DNA of 64,000 nt. Origin: Viridothelium virens. Lineage: Eukaryota > Ascomycota > Dothideomycetes > Trypetheliales > Trypetheliaceae. The position numbers and the translations under genes were made by a program. The stretch covers positions 372,001-436,000 of the forward strand of contig ML991776.1 in assembly GCA_010094025.1 (NCBI GenBank). The letters run 5' to 3'. The notes beneath the pieces are model-generated. The model was given only the letters and a program-made list of their open reading frames with translations. It was not told the DNA's origin and did not search any database. Shown piece by piece: positions 21,457 to 32,808 of this stretch; the first letter of the stretch is position 1, and each line of letters opens with the position of its first letter.

Positions 21457-23326
21457 ATGGACCGTGTCACAGAGCAACTCGATCACGAGGCTGAGGGGCC
21501 CGAGAATCTCCAATTCAATATAGCCTCTACGACATCGTTTGACAAGTACCCTGCCAAGCAGCATGCAAAACGGGTGGCTCAGAAGCTTGGTGTCTCTCAG
21601 GGTCTTGTTTATTTGCCGGGAGCGGAGACAGTCCTTCTAGAGGACAGTGATCAAGCACAACCTTTCCGGCAGAGACGGTATTTCTACTACTTGAGCGGGT
21701 AAATTTTTTCGACCCCTCGCCTCAACGTCCAGCTAGCTCACACAGTACCAAGTGTTGATGAACCGGATTGCCATCTCACTTATGACATAGAATTAGATGA
21801 GCTGATACTCTACGTCCCCGAATATTCCCTCAGAAGTATCATTTATAACGGCCGTGGACCGAACGTAGTAGATGCGCTGGAGCGGTACGACATCGACAAT
21901 GCTCACTATGCTTCTGACCTCTCCAAGGACGTCAAAAAGTGGACCCGGAAGCATCCGATAGGGAAAATCTATATTCTCCATCCTAGCCAAACCATCCACC
22001 TTGAAGACAACGAAGACGATGAGCACGACCAATTCGATGATAAAAGATTGCAGCGGGCCATCGACCTCGCACGCATGATCAAGGATCCACACGAGATTGA
22101 CATGATCAAGAAAGCCAATGACATATCTGCTAACGCCCATCGACGAGTCTTGCAGGAAATTGGTTCACTCTCCAATGAGAGAGAAGTCGAGGCCATTTTT
22201 CGCAGGGAGTGCATGTTTGAGGGTGCGAAGCACCAAGCGTACAAGGTCATCGCTGCGTCAGGGAAAAACGCGGCGACACTCCACTACGTTCAGAACGATG
22301 AGCCTCTCAAGGGTCGCCAACTTATGTGTCTCGACGCAGGGTGTGAATGGAACTGTTATGCTAGTGATGTAACAAGGACTTTTCCTCTTTCAGCACAATG
22401 GCCGTCTCGTGAGGCGGAAGACATTTACAATCTCGTGCTGAAAATGCAGGAATCGTGCATCTCAAAGCTTAAGCCTGGCACCCGATTTTTAGAGCTCAAT
22501 ACTCACGCTCATGTCATCGCCATTGAGGGACTTCTGGAGCTTGGTATTCTTCAAAACGGATCTCCCCTAGAAATCCTGATGGCTGGAACTTCGACTGCAT
22601 TCCTTCCCCACGGCCTTGGACACCACATTGGCCTCGAAGTTCATGATGTTTCGGTCAATCCAACGAGCGAGTCTCGCGACGACGTTGAACGCGTTCTCGA
22701 CGGTGTCGCGCCTGAAACTTACTTCCATCTCGTGCAAGGTGCTTTGCAAGCTGGGAAAGCTGCCCACGCAGCCCTTCTGGATCCTAACGCACCAGAACTT
22801 GAAGCAGGAATGGTGGTAACAGTCGAACCTGGAATGTATGGACACTCTTTGCTACTAGATTCTCCGAGAAAAGTCCATCGCTAATGACTACAGATACTTC
22901 TCCCGCTTCGCACTGGAGGAATTGTTCCTCAAGCATCCCGTCCATTCCAAATTCATTAACAAGGACGCTCTCGCCCGCTATTACCCCGTCGGTGGCGTCC
23001 GAATCGAAGACGATATCCTCATCACCAGGAAGGGCTTCGAGAATCTCACCACCGCGCCAAAAGGCGACGCTATGTTCCAATTCCTACTTGGTGGCGGCCC
23101 CCCGCCCCGCTTACATAGACGTCCAAAGAGAAGGCAGGGCGTGGATCCGCTGCCAGAGATCAAGAAGAAACAGCAGAGTCTCTGGGAAGCTTTTGGGGTC
23201 GAGGTCAAGCCAGAGGAAAAGGTAGTGAAGATGAACAGGGAGAAAGCGCAGATGACGATCGAGGAAGCCCTGAAGAGGTTGGAAAAGCTACGAATGGAGG
23301 AGGAGAAGAGAGCCTCGAGCAGCTGA
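21457..23326 (+). CDS. Xaa-Pro aminopeptidase (prolidase family, M24B)
   Basis: Cleaves N-terminal residues from Xaa-Pro peptides, or Xaa-Pro dipeptides, using two metal ions. Three exons: 21457-21698, 21753-22835 and 22894-23326, 585 residues. An AMP_N domain (about 25-190) precedes the pita-bread fold. All five metal ligands are present: Asp in [10 protein letters not shown], Asp in ASDVTRTFP, His in [14 protein letters not shown], Glu in VVTVEPG and Glu in VGGVRIEDD. The last intron interrupts VEPG-IYFSRF, and reading through it would end the protein within about 13 codons, before the last metal ligand. The C-terminal 70 residues are Lys/Glu-rich and helical, beyond the usual enzyme end. 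No signal peptide is seen, so it is probably cytosolic. Confidence 0.92.
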
Positions 23327-23782
23327 GCAGAGACATGTAAGTACTCGGATACCCTCTTGTTGCAAGATACGACTGCGACCTTTCCTTCATCTCGTAGATA
23401 TCTTATGAATTACGTAATACGATTTTCATTTGAATGCTTGCATCCAGAAATGTGAGCTTAAGCACTAATAGTACATTTGAGTCCTCGGTGCTGAAGTGCA
23501 ACCATTATGAGGCCACTGGATTAGACCACGCACTAAGCAGTCAAGTGAAAGTGGCATATATTCCAGCGTTTGCTGACTCGCCAAAGCTTGATAATTCGTC
23601 CATTGTGCTGAATCATTTCCTGAAAGTAGATGGGTAACCTGTGTAGCCGGACCAAAATAACTGAATCCGAAGGGCCGAACACGCCGGAAATGCTGTGCCT
23701 GACCCATTTAGGACTGCCAAGACCCGTAGGTCCAGCATCACATGGGGAGTCCGACGAGCGAATCGCCGATATCGTAAAGTTC
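23327..23782. other. Intergenic spacer between convergent stop codons
   Basis: A 456-base spacer between the aminopeptidase stop and the PRKRIP1-like stop on the other strand. It should hold both 3' UTRs; no gene, repeat or structured RNA is seen. Confidence 0.55.
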
Positions 23783-24421
23783 TCAATCCTCATCATGGAT
23801 CGTAATCCCGCCTTCTTCTACCGCCTCAACCTCCCTGACCCCATCCACGGCCGCTCCATCTGCCTCCTCCCCATCCTCGTCATTCCGTCTCTCCAGCCCC
23901 ACCCTCAATCCCACCTTTCTGCCCTCCACCTTCTTCCGACCTTCTACCTCCTCCCCGTTCCCCGCAGCACCCTTCCCCTTCCCCCCACTCCTTCCCCCCT
24001 TCCTCCTCCTCGCCTTCTCCCGCCTCTCTCTCTTCTTCCGTGTCGCCTCCTCATCCCTCCTCCTCGTCTCATCCCTCTCCCCTTCCCACTTCTTGCCCTC
24101 CTCCTCCCTCCTCGCCTCCTCCTCCATCGCCCTCAACCGCTCGTACTCCCGCCGCCGACTCGCCTTGTACACATGGAACTCTCCGGATCCCGCCCCGGCG
24201 CTGCTCCCCTGCACATTCGCCACGATTTCCGGGGGCGCCGGCACGGGTTTCGAGCTGGGCTGCGACGAGGTGGGGAGGTGGATCGGGCGGTCTGGCTTCG
24301 AGAGGAGGGACTGCACGGAGGCGGCGTGGGAGGAGGTTGGGGAGAGGGCGCGCCGTTTTGTGGGGCGGTGGGAGCGGGGGTCGGAGGAGGTGGGAATGCT
24401 TTCGGGGATAGGCTCCGACAT
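23783..24421 (-). CDS. PRKRIP1/DUF1168 nuclear protein
   Basis: A single-exon 212-residue protein. The family signature is present at about residues 70-95: NVQGSSAGAGSGEFHVYKAS followed by RRREYERLR. After that comes a long Arg/Glu/Lys-rich helix (about 85-150). Human PRKRIP1 is a long-helix protein seen in late-stage spliceosomes, bridging U2 snRNP and step-II factors, and fungal homologues keep this glycine-rich entry and helix. The C-terminal 50 residues are low-complexity and acidic. It is head-to-head with the phosphatase gene, 553 bases apart. The long plus-strand frames across this region are Pro-rich shadows of this Arg/Glu codon use. Confidence 0.85.
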   Translation of the reverse strand: MSEPIPESIPTSSDPRSHRPTKRRALSPTSSHAASVQSLLSKPDRPIHLPTSSQPSSKPVPAPPEIVANVQGSSAGAGSGEFHVYKASRRREYERLRAMEEEARREEEGKKWEGERDETRRRDEEATRKKRERREKARRRKGGRSGGKGKGAAGNGEEVEGRKKVEGRKVGLRVGLERRNDEDGEEADGAAVDGVREVEAVEEGGITIHDED

Positions 24422-24974
24422 GGTTGATTAAGAGTTGAGAGGTGAAGTTAAGGAGGTCCTTCGTAGTGGCTGTTGACAGCAAGAGTATCGAGGTTTCTAG
24501 GCGTTTGAGTTAAGCTCGTGAGGATTCTTAGCTGGAATTGTGGCGCTTGATCCTCTTTGCCAGGTTCGAAAAGCGAGATACTGGAAATGAGAGAGATTTG
24601 CCTCGGAGGCTGAAGGATAGTTTTGAGCGAGCTGTAAGATCGTGGCTGTAATTAATGAGATACTAACGTGCTGCCACACTTGCGACGGAACGGACGAGAC
24701 TTGGCGAAATGGAAATTCTGCCGACAATCCGCCGGCGAGGAAGAGATCACTGAGATGGAGAGGTTCGGGAAAAGTCCAATCCGAGTGTGTTGTTTTTGGT
24801 CTATTACGGCAGCGCACGTTTCATTTGCTGCTTCTGCGTGAGCCGCCGATTGATTGGTGTGCACATGTAGGTACTTGAGTGAGATGGAAAGCGGACACGC
24901 CACGCGGAGTCGAGGCCGCTCTTAACCACGGGTTCAACAACCGTGTCTTTGCACTGTCAACATTCCTATACAAT

Positions 24975-26724
24975 ATGGGGAAACCACGTGTATGTTCCTA
25001 CTATTCTGGCTTATATGTTCGCTTTGTTGACTATGACTGCAGATGATTATTTTGGTGCGCCATGCCCAATCAGAGGGGAACAAGAACCGGGAGGTTCACC
25101 AGATGATCCCTGATCATCGTGTCAAACTCACTCAAGAAGGTCGGAACCAGGTACGGCCTCTATGCAAATCAAAGTGACATTCTAGATACTGATCGTAATA
25201 GGCAGAAGAAGCTGGCCGTCGCCTCAAAGGCTTGCTTCGCCCGGATGACACTCTACAGTTTTTCACTTCTCCTTATCGCCGAACTCGCGAGACCACCGAA
25301 GGTATCCTAAAATCTCTCTGCGGCGAGGACGGCACTCCCTCGCCGTTCCCTCGACATGCTGTCAAAGTATATGAAGAGCCAAGGCTTCGCGAACAAGATT
25401 TTGGAAACTTTCAACCGTGCTCAGCAGAGATGGAGAGGATGTGGCAGGAGAGAGCCGACTATGGTCATTTCTTTTACAGGATACCCAACGGAGAGAGCGC
25501 CGCAGATGCATATGATAGAGTTAGCGGTTTCAATGAGAGCCTTTGGCGAAGCTTTGGAGAGCAGGACTTTCCCAGTGTTTGTGTACTCGTTACGCATGGT
25601 CTGATGACACGGGTATTCTTAATGAAATGGTGAGTGGAGAGATGTCCCCCACATAATTGTACACTAACAACGGTTTTAGGTATCACTGGAGCGTAGAATA
25701 TTTCGAAGACTTGCGCAACATCAACCACTGCGAGTTCATCGTAATGAAACGGAACGAGGATAATGGCAAATACGCTCTGCAAAACGAACTCCGCACTTGG
25801 TCTGAACTCAAGCGCCGCGCTGCCGCCAACGAAGCCCCAAGGAATAGCATAAGCAGCAAGAACATAACGCCAGCAACCCAATCTCATTCCCCTGTTGCCG
25901 TCCGCAAATGGGGCGGCTGCGCCCAAGGCTGCAATCATCACCAAATGAACTTCCCCCGCCGTACTCGTCGCCAAAACACGCAAGACTTCCAACAGCCTGC
26001 TGCCACCATCCCTGAAAGTAACGAAAAGAGTGACCACCCTATCGCCCCTAAGACCAATGAAGGCGACGCACCAACCCCTAAAATCTTCAACGTCACCTCC
26101 TCTGAGCCTACCACCACGAACGCCCATTCTAACGATCACATCCCCGACCTCAAAGCTGATCAAGATGCCTCCTCTACTGGTACTCCTGCCGACGACGACG
26201 CCTCCGGCGAATCGTCCCCTATCTCGCCCGATGCTCCAGACGCGCGACTCCTACGGCTCCCCCACCACATGCACCCACGGACCCACCGTCCCTCTGTCCT
26301 ACGGCTCGGTCGCGACTTCGGGGGCTCGCGATCCGGCGCCGTGACGCCGGCCGACGTGCTGAGCGACGACTCGGACTACTTCAGCTCCGAGACGGGGAAC
26401 AAGGCACATGCCGGGCGGCGAGGTGTGGGCGTTGGCGCTAGCGTACCCATGAATCTGGGCGCGCTATCGAAGAAGCTGAAGCAGAAAGATGGGGTGGGTA
26501 GGGGCGGAGCCGGAGCGGGCAAGACGACGGAGGAGCAGGAGCAGGAGTGGGCGGAGGAGTCGGGGATGGGCAGTGGAGCGCGGGCGGATGCGCTGGGGGA
26601 TCAGACGGAGAGTAGTGATGTGGACACTGGTGGGGAGGAGACACCGGGGACGGGACGGTCGGCGGTGAGTGAGGTGGAGTTGGCGGAGATGAGGGATAAG
26701 AGTGTGCGAGGGAGTGTGTATTAG
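24975..26724 (+). CDS. Histidine phosphatase, phosphoglycerate-mutase family (DET1-like)
   Basis: Four exons: 24975-24989 (15 bases, MGKPR), 25043-25150, 25202-25629 and 25680-26724, 531 residues. The catalytic motif ILVRHAQSEGN falls at the start of exon 2. TSPYRRTRETTEG and VLVTHGLMTRV supply the other phosphate-pocket residues, so this is a branch-1 histidine phosphatase. Yeast Det1 and its relatives are broad-range acid phosphatases connected with sterol trafficking; the fungal version here adds a C-terminal region of about 300 residues, Ser/Gly/Asp-rich and probably disordered (residues 230-531). This tail contains HMHPRTHRPSVLRLGRD, a basic patch that might be functional. The substrate is not evident. 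Confidence 0.87.
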
Positions 26725-27096
26725 ATTATCCTTGCCGTTTGATTTGGCGTCATGGGATTGGAGGCTGATAGATAATAGATAACGATTGCACTGGTCATAT
26801 GAGAGGGAAAGGAAGCAAGATTTGAGTATGGGCGGCTATGTCTCAGTTAATTTGGATGGTATGAGGGCAATGGTATCTGATTCTTTTCTGTTTTGATCGC
26901 TTAGAAAGGGGCAACGGTTAAGTACAATCCCGGCTGACAGCACAGGGCTTTCCCCCAGCAAGCGGCTAAACCAGCTGGATATCTTTCCCTCGTAAGCGCT
27001 GTCAGCTGTCTTCCTGCAGCGATCATTGATCTCGCGATACCCAATTCCCACGCCTCACGACAGCTCGCGACTCGCAACAAGTCCTCCGTTTTGAGT
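26725..27096. other. Intergenic spacer between convergent stop codons
   Basis: A 372-base spacer between the stops of the DET1-like gene and the uS2 gene. No gene or repeat is seen; presumed 3' UTRs. Confidence 0.55.
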
Positions 27097-28175
27097 TTAC
27101 CAGTTACCACCACCACCGCCAGCAGCTCCCTCCGAAGTTTGTCCTCCTTCGCCCCACCCTTCATTGCCAGTCTGCACCGCGGTCCCACTAGCAGCCCAAT
27201 CTGCACCATCCGCATCCCAGCTCGCACCCGCAGCCCCACCAGCAGTCCCCGACGGCGCCGCAAACGCACCACCCGTCGGACCGCCCTGAACCTCCCAATC
27301 ATTCGTGAATCCCGCATCGACAGCCGCCGGCCCTGCCTCATCCGCACCCGGCACCTTGGACTCATCCGCACCAGTCGCGTCCTTGTTCTCCTCGGCTTCG
27401 GGATCGCGGTAGAAGTAAAGATCCGTCATGACGTCCCACTCGGTCTCGCGAGAGGCGATGGTGCCGCGGAGACGCAAGACCTCGCGGGCGAGCATCCACC
27501 AGACGAGGCCGATGGCGTGGCGGCCCTTGTTGTTGGTCGGGATGGCGACGTCGACGTACTCGGTTGGAGAGTCGGTGTCGGTGAGGGCGATGACGGGGAT
27601 GTTGACGTAGGAGGCCTCCTTGATGGCCTGGGCGTCAGTGCGCGGGTCCGTCACGATGATGAGCCGGGGCTCTTTGAAGGAGCGGGTTATGTAGTTGGTA
27701 AAGTTACCCGGGGTGAAGCGGCCGGCGATGGCGACAGAGCCGGTGTGAGCGGCGAATTTGAGGACGGCACGTTGACCGTAAGGGCGCGCGCTGATGACAC
27801 AGATGTCGGCGGGGTTGTCAATGGCAACGATGATGCGGGCTGCGAGAATAATTTTCTCCCTGTTTGGATGTCTGTCAGTCTGAGAATACTCCTGTGCTTT
27901 TGATCTATTTGCATGTCGAGGCTGAGCTAGTTGAGAAGATAACGGACGCCACATGATATGGACCGCAAGAAATTGGTTATAGCGAGAGACAGATTGTGAA
28001 CATACCAAGTCTTGCCAAGGTTAATTACATTGATACCGTCAGGGCGAGTCTTCCATAGATAGGGTTCCATGTGAACTTGCAAGTTCTTGGAGCCAAGATG
28101 GCAGCTTGCGGCCAACAGCATTTCAATGTCTTGCGAGGTGGCATTGAATGCCGGTGGTAGGTTGGCCGGTGCCAT
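27097..28175 (-). CDS. rps0: 40S ribosomal protein uS2 (S0/RPSA)
   Basis: A structural protein of the small cytosolic subunit, needed for late 20S pre-rRNA processing. Exons 28175-28006 and 27859-27097 give 310 residues. The start [20 protein letters not shown] leads into the uS2 fold: [88 protein letters not shown] and CTD-side [20 protein letters not shown]. All are close to universal for the family. The tail (about 215-310) is long, Ala/Gly/Glu-rich, with Trp-containing repeats such as NDWEVQGG and GADWAASG, as in other fungal and animal S0/laminin-receptor proteins. It is head-to-head with mitochondrial uS15m. Confidence 0.96.
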
Positions 28176-28397
28176 CTTGAATGAGCAACAATTTGTTGTA
28201 TATGGGAATTTTGTAGCCGGAGGGGATTTTCTACAATTTGGTGGGGAGCAAAGGCCGAGAAGTTCGGCGCTCGCCAAAACTTTGATCCGTGCATTGGCCG
28301 AAGAACGTACTACTTTCGGCTTTGATCGTTTGGAGCTTCGCTTGAGAATTTTCGTACTCGAGCGGGATCTGGAGTTTGGAAGATTGGGATATCTGGG
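28176..28397. promoter_or_regulatory. Bidirectional promoter of uS2 and mitochondrial uS15m
   Basis: Only 222 bases separate the two start codons, so both transcripts must start within this spacer or inside the neighbouring gene. An ATTGG (inverted CCAAT) box occurs near 28295. No TATA box stands out. The assignment as a promoter follows from the geometry; the elements are inferred. Confidence 0.6.
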
Positions 28398-29469
28398 ATG
28401 ACTCCTCGAATCTCGTTACTGTCATGCTTGAGAGCTCTGAATGGTAAGTCTGTCATCTCTATGTGCAATGATCAATCTCATTAAATGACTGCAAGGCTTC
28501 TCAGTGGCTCCATCCCATGCTAGTTCCTGTCCAACATTGAAGTCGACCGTCACCGCATCTTCTCGAAATGCATCAACGGTCGCGCAACGGCGGAAACATC
28601 GAGATCCCTATGCGACAGCACAGGCAAAGGCTCGAAAGGCAGCAAACTTGTCACGACAAGAAGTCCTCAAGAAGGAGCGAGCTGCAGCATTGGGCAATCC
28701 AGTCAGGGGAATAACAACTCCGTTCGTTCAATCCTTCGATACAGGACTCCCTCCATCTCCAGAGCCTACAGGTGAAGCGATTTCAAAAGAGACTGAATCT
28801 GATGGCCGTTCCCGACCTCCGCCCGGTCCTGATGCCCAGCAGGAAAATCATCTAAATTATTCCTTGGCTCCGCAGGAACTTCATAATTCTCTAGCCCACT
28901 CCGAAACACTTTCTGCACCCATCCCATATGTGGGATTACCAGATTGGAGACACGAAGAGATCGAAAAGGAGAAGACCATGAAAGAACACGCCGCCAAACA
29001 TGCAAATGCTGTCGAAGCTCTCTCACGTATCACCAGCTTGACGAATGCGAGCTCCAAGGATCGTCTCCGTGCCAATGTCGCCCGCTGCGTCTCGACCTTT
29101 GGCCGTCATGAGACGGACAAGTTCCTTCCTCCCCGCAATCCTGCTCAGCCAATCGCCGCCGCCGACAACCCCAGTCCGCAGTTTTCGCCCGGCATGCTTC
29201 CAGACACACCACGAGCTGGGCCGGATACAGGCTCGTCGGAAGTGCAGATTGGAATCCTTACCGCCAAGATTCGAACACTAGCGAATTTTTTGGAGACACG
29301 TGGTAAAACGGATAAGATGAATAAGCGAAACTTGAGGTTATTGGTGCACAGACGACAGAAGCTCTTGGCTTATCTAAGAAGGAAGGAGAGGGGAGGCCCA
29401 AGGTGGCAACATTGTATTGAAACCTTGGGTCTGACAGAAGGGACTTGGAAGGGTGAGATCAGCTTGTAG
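28398..29469 (+). CDS. Mitochondrial ribosomal protein uS15m (yeast Mrps28 homologue)
   Basis: A small-subunit protein of the mitoribosome. Exon 1 (28398-28443) encodes [15 protein letters not shown], an Arg/Leu/Ser presequence start. Exon 2 begins at 28496 (acceptor GCAAG) or 28505 (acceptor CTCAG); both keep the frame. The total is about 339 residues. The uS15 core is C-terminal, about residues 240-330: [20 protein letters not shown], then [20 protein letters not shown]. The long N-terminal extension is usual for fungal mitochondrial S15. A basic region [20 protein letters not shown] near residue 45 probably contacts rRNA. It is divergent from cytosolic uS2. Confidence 0.92.
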
Positions 29470-29965
29470 CTTGTCTGTAAGCGCGGCGACCGTATAAATA
29501 ATAATTCTTACCCAACGATCTTCTCTTGTGTCGAAGCGGATTACCAGTCCCGGCGTCCTGCATCCACTTTCCCTTCCAAACGCACAGCGTACTAAAGACT
29601 GGTCTCCAACCTTTCTCCAAAACCAGGGTCAGTCCAATGGTACTGTGTCCTAATACTGCGTCACATATTGAGGTCAGCCGACTCTCCGAGGTTCTGGTAG
29701 CTCCATCTGTGCGTTCATTACAGTTTGACCGCATGGATTTGGCCTGGTGTGCGAAGACTATAGGCAGGTGGACATTTTCGGCAATTCCGAAGATCCAGGT
29801 TCAAGAGAGTACTTTATTCCAATCGGTGTGAGATACAGTAGAACGCTGCCTTGGTCCAAATGTACAAAGGTCAGATATGTCCCAGTCGTAGCGAGATGCT
29901 TTACGAATGCACTTGAGCTGGTTTTTGTGGATTTACTAGATACTAATTCGCAGACATTGAGTTCA
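29470..29965. other. Intergenic spacer upstream of the P450
   Basis: About 500 bases between the uS15m stop and the P450 start. The P450 frame stays open upstream of its ATG back to about 29747, but this part shows no membrane-anchor character and is taken as leader. No repeats are seen. Confidence 0.5.
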
Positions 29966-31660
29966 ATGGCTCCACTTCCAATCGTAGCAACGATCTCATC
30001 CACTCTGCTTCTTTTTCTCGTCGCTTACATCCTCTATGCATCAATCGTAGTCATTTATCGTCTATTCTTCCACCCTCTTGCCCACATACCTGGGCCTAAG
30101 CTCGCTGCTTGTACCTATCTTTACGAACTGTATTTCAACCTAATCAAGGCGCCGCAGGGCCAATATGTCTTCCATACCAAAAAGCTACACGAAGTTTACG
30201 GCCCAATCATCCGCATCAATCCCAGTGAAGTTCAGGTCAACGACATCACATGGTACAGCACATTGTTCACCAGTAGCGGAAAAGCCAGAAGGGAAAAGCA
30301 CTACCCACAGGCTAGGGGAAGCGATACGCCTTTCTCAACATTCGCCACGGTATCACATGAACTACATCGCAAGCGACGAAACGCACTGAATCCATTCTTC
30401 TCAAAACGGTCGGTGACCGAGCTGCAGCCAATCATCAAGCAGGAAATAGAGAAACTGTGCGGGCAACTCTCGAAGTGCGCGGAGAATGACGAGATCATTA
30501 AGATTGATGCGGCATTCATTGCGCTAACCATGGATGTCATCAGCGGATACTCGTATGGTAAAGCTTTTGGCTGTCTCGATGAACCCCAGCGGTCTTGGAT
30601 ACACTGGCACAAAGTCATGGACGATCTGTTCGAGTTCTTTCAAGTATCGAAACCACTTCCTTGGCTAGGAAATGTACTGCAAGCTCTACCGGAGTGGGCC
30701 ACAGACAGAATCGCCCCCAGCACGACAGCATATGCGGGCTTGAAATCTGACGTCTTTCAAAAGGCGTTGGAGGTTACGGAAGAACATCGGGGCGCGTATG
30801 ATGGAAAACCTAGCCGGGAGAGAAGAACTATACTCCATGAGCTTGTGAACAGCGACTTGCCCGAGTCCGAAAAAAGCGTTAGACGTCTATTTGATGAGGG
30901 GTTTGTGCTGGTTATTGCTGGGGCAGAGACGTCGTCGAGAATCTTGATGACCCTACTGTACTATGTTATCATCAACCCAAAGATCCACGCAAGACTGAGG
31001 ACGGAGCTTGAGGAGGCGATACCGGATCCCATGGTGCTCGGTGAATGGAATCACCTCGAGAGTCTGCCTTACTTAAAAGCCGTGATCAAGGAAGGCTTGC
31101 GTATCGCAGCGTTGCTAACAACTCGACTTACGCAGATAGCACCAGACGAAGCGCTGCAGTATAAAAACACAATAATCCCTGCTGGAGTGAGTTTTCATTC
31201 ACGTTCCTCGCAAAAGGAAAGCTGGCTGACATTCCCTTTCTTACAAGACTCCCATTAGCTTGAATCAGCGCCTCTTGTTCCTGGACCCTCATAACTTCAA
31301 AGACCCAGACACTTTCGATCCAGATCGTTGGCTCGGCACAGAAAACGACATGGAAAAACATTTCTGGCCTTTTTCGAGGGGCCCAAGGAACTGTTTAGGA
31401 ATGAAGTGCGCTTCCTTTTCTTTCTATCGTGCCAGATCCTCCTACCACTACGCCAACAGACAGCTGACAAGTAATCCAGTCTCGCAGCTGCGGAAATTAA
31501 CATAACGATTGCCGCGCTATTCCGCCGTTTTGAATTCGCGCTTCACGATGTCGTTTACGAGAGAGACCTTAAGCCGACACGGGATTGTTTTGTGGGGCAC
31601 ACGTCTAGGCAATCAAAGGGTCTCAGAGTGAAAATTACAAAAGACCGTGGACGATCCTGA
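29966..31660 (+). CDS. Cytochrome P450 monooxygenase (microsomal, CYP58-like appearance)
   Basis: Three exons: 29966-31186, 31248-31405 and 31480-31660, 519 residues. The N-terminal anchor LPIVATISSTLLLFLVAYIL is followed by the hinge FHPLAHIPGPKLAA. The P450 marks are complete: I-helix AGAETSS, ExxR in VIKEGLR, FDPDRW, and the heme loop FWPFSRGPRNCLG with Cys456 as thiolate ligand. The start region and the RREKHYPQ loop recall trichodiene-oxygenase-like P450s of fungi, but the substrate cannot be read. Neither neighbour is a backbone synthase, so this is not an obvious metabolite cluster. The ATG at 29966 was chosen because it directly precedes the membrane anchor. The last intron interrupts the codon after CLGM. 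Confidence 0.9.
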
Positions 31661-31838
31661 AGCTTGTCTCTATTGTCTTTGCGAAATTTCCTGAGCAAGT
31701 CGTGTTGAGGTCTATTTCATTAAGCGAATATAGGAAATGAACGGACGAAGTTCTTGATATGACTCCATTGCACCTGTGATATATATACATAGTCTTTTGA
31801 TGATGTTGAAGACGCATGTAAGATGCTGTAAAAATGGT

Positions 31839-32509
31839 CTAATGTCGTCCGGGATGCGCAAATATTTGCCGTTTCCTGAGATGCACTGGCACTTCGTTTT
31901 CTGGTGCTCCTGGTATAACTTTTTCTAATTTCTGGTTTGCATTTATCAGTATTCGGTGCTTGAAAAGAAAATATGAAGGCAAAAACAAGGGAGTATGCAT
32001 ATACCAAGTTGTCAAAAACGCATTTATTTAGTGACCGCTCTGCTGACCGACACTGCCATAACTGCTGATTATTGTTGTCTAAACACTGCCAATGCTTCCT
32101 GAAATCTTCGAGACAATACTTGTTGATGTCCTCAAGCCTAAGCAAAAGTTCGTGAGCATTCCGAACATCGATTGAAGCTCGCTGAAGTTATAACGTACAC
32201 ACTTGCAGCACATCTTGTAACTTTCCTTCCTTCCTTCATGCACTCTAGCTCACCCTTTCCGTTCGCCTCAGTCTTGCAGACCATGTAGTCATCGTTATAA
32301 GGCTTGCATCTTGCTCCGATGAAGAAAGAAGCGCTCATTAGCGGGGCAGAGCTAGCCCCGATCTCTTTGACTTTGGGTATGTCATCCGGGAGGGGAGTTG
32401 TGTCGATGAGGACTTGTTGGTTGAACCTGAAGCACACGTAAGTCACTTGTGGCTTGATAATCACATGTGAAGAATTCACGAGCACCCACCTGGGCTGTCT
32501 TGCGGCCAT
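31839..32509 (-). CDS. NADH:ubiquinone oxidoreductase subunit NDUFA8-type (complex I, 20.8 kDa)
   Basis: A nuclear-encoded accessory subunit of mitochondrial complex I, on the intermembrane-space side and stabilised by disulfides. Four exons: 32509-32490 (20 bases), 32426-32199, 32137-32005 and 31931-31839, 157 residues. Twin-CX9C elements are visible: CKPYNDDYMVCKTE with ECMKEGRKVTRC, then YCLEDFRKHWQCLD with LWQCRSAERSLNKC. The C-terminus ends PENEVPVHLRKRQIFAHPGR, which is typical of the fungal subunit and fixes the last acceptor at 31931. The first exon codes only for MAARQP and part of an Arg. It is head-to-head with the nucleoporin gene (299 bases) and convergent with the P450. Confidence 0.93.
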
Positions 32510-32808
32510 TCTGGCTAGAAGTTTGCGTTGCTGCAGTCCAAAGTGAGCTCCACAGGGAGCTCGGTGGAGGTTGAGGTGAAGGGCAATGACAGGGGTCCTC
32601 CACTTTCTTCGGTCCACTGAGCTCAAACTGAGAAACACACCACAACACGACCATTCTATGAACGCACGCCGCATAAAATACTTCACGTCACTCACAGTCT
32701 CAAAACACAATCTTTTCTATAGTCAGCAACTGACCTTTCTCAAACTCTTAAACCTACACAAGCCGTTGCACCTCTAATTATTCTCTGCGTCCTTTCGACG
32801 CGTCTTCC

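Noticed and set aside
23630-24427. 265-codon plus-strand frame opposite PRKRIP1
   Set aside because: The Pro/Leu-rich translation is the antisense of Arg/Glu/Lys codons in the DUF1168 protein, which has a real family signature.
25474-26163. 229-codon minus-strand frame opposite the DET1-like gene
   Set aside because: It is antisense to the phosphatase exon and its disordered tail; its translation has no recognisable motif.
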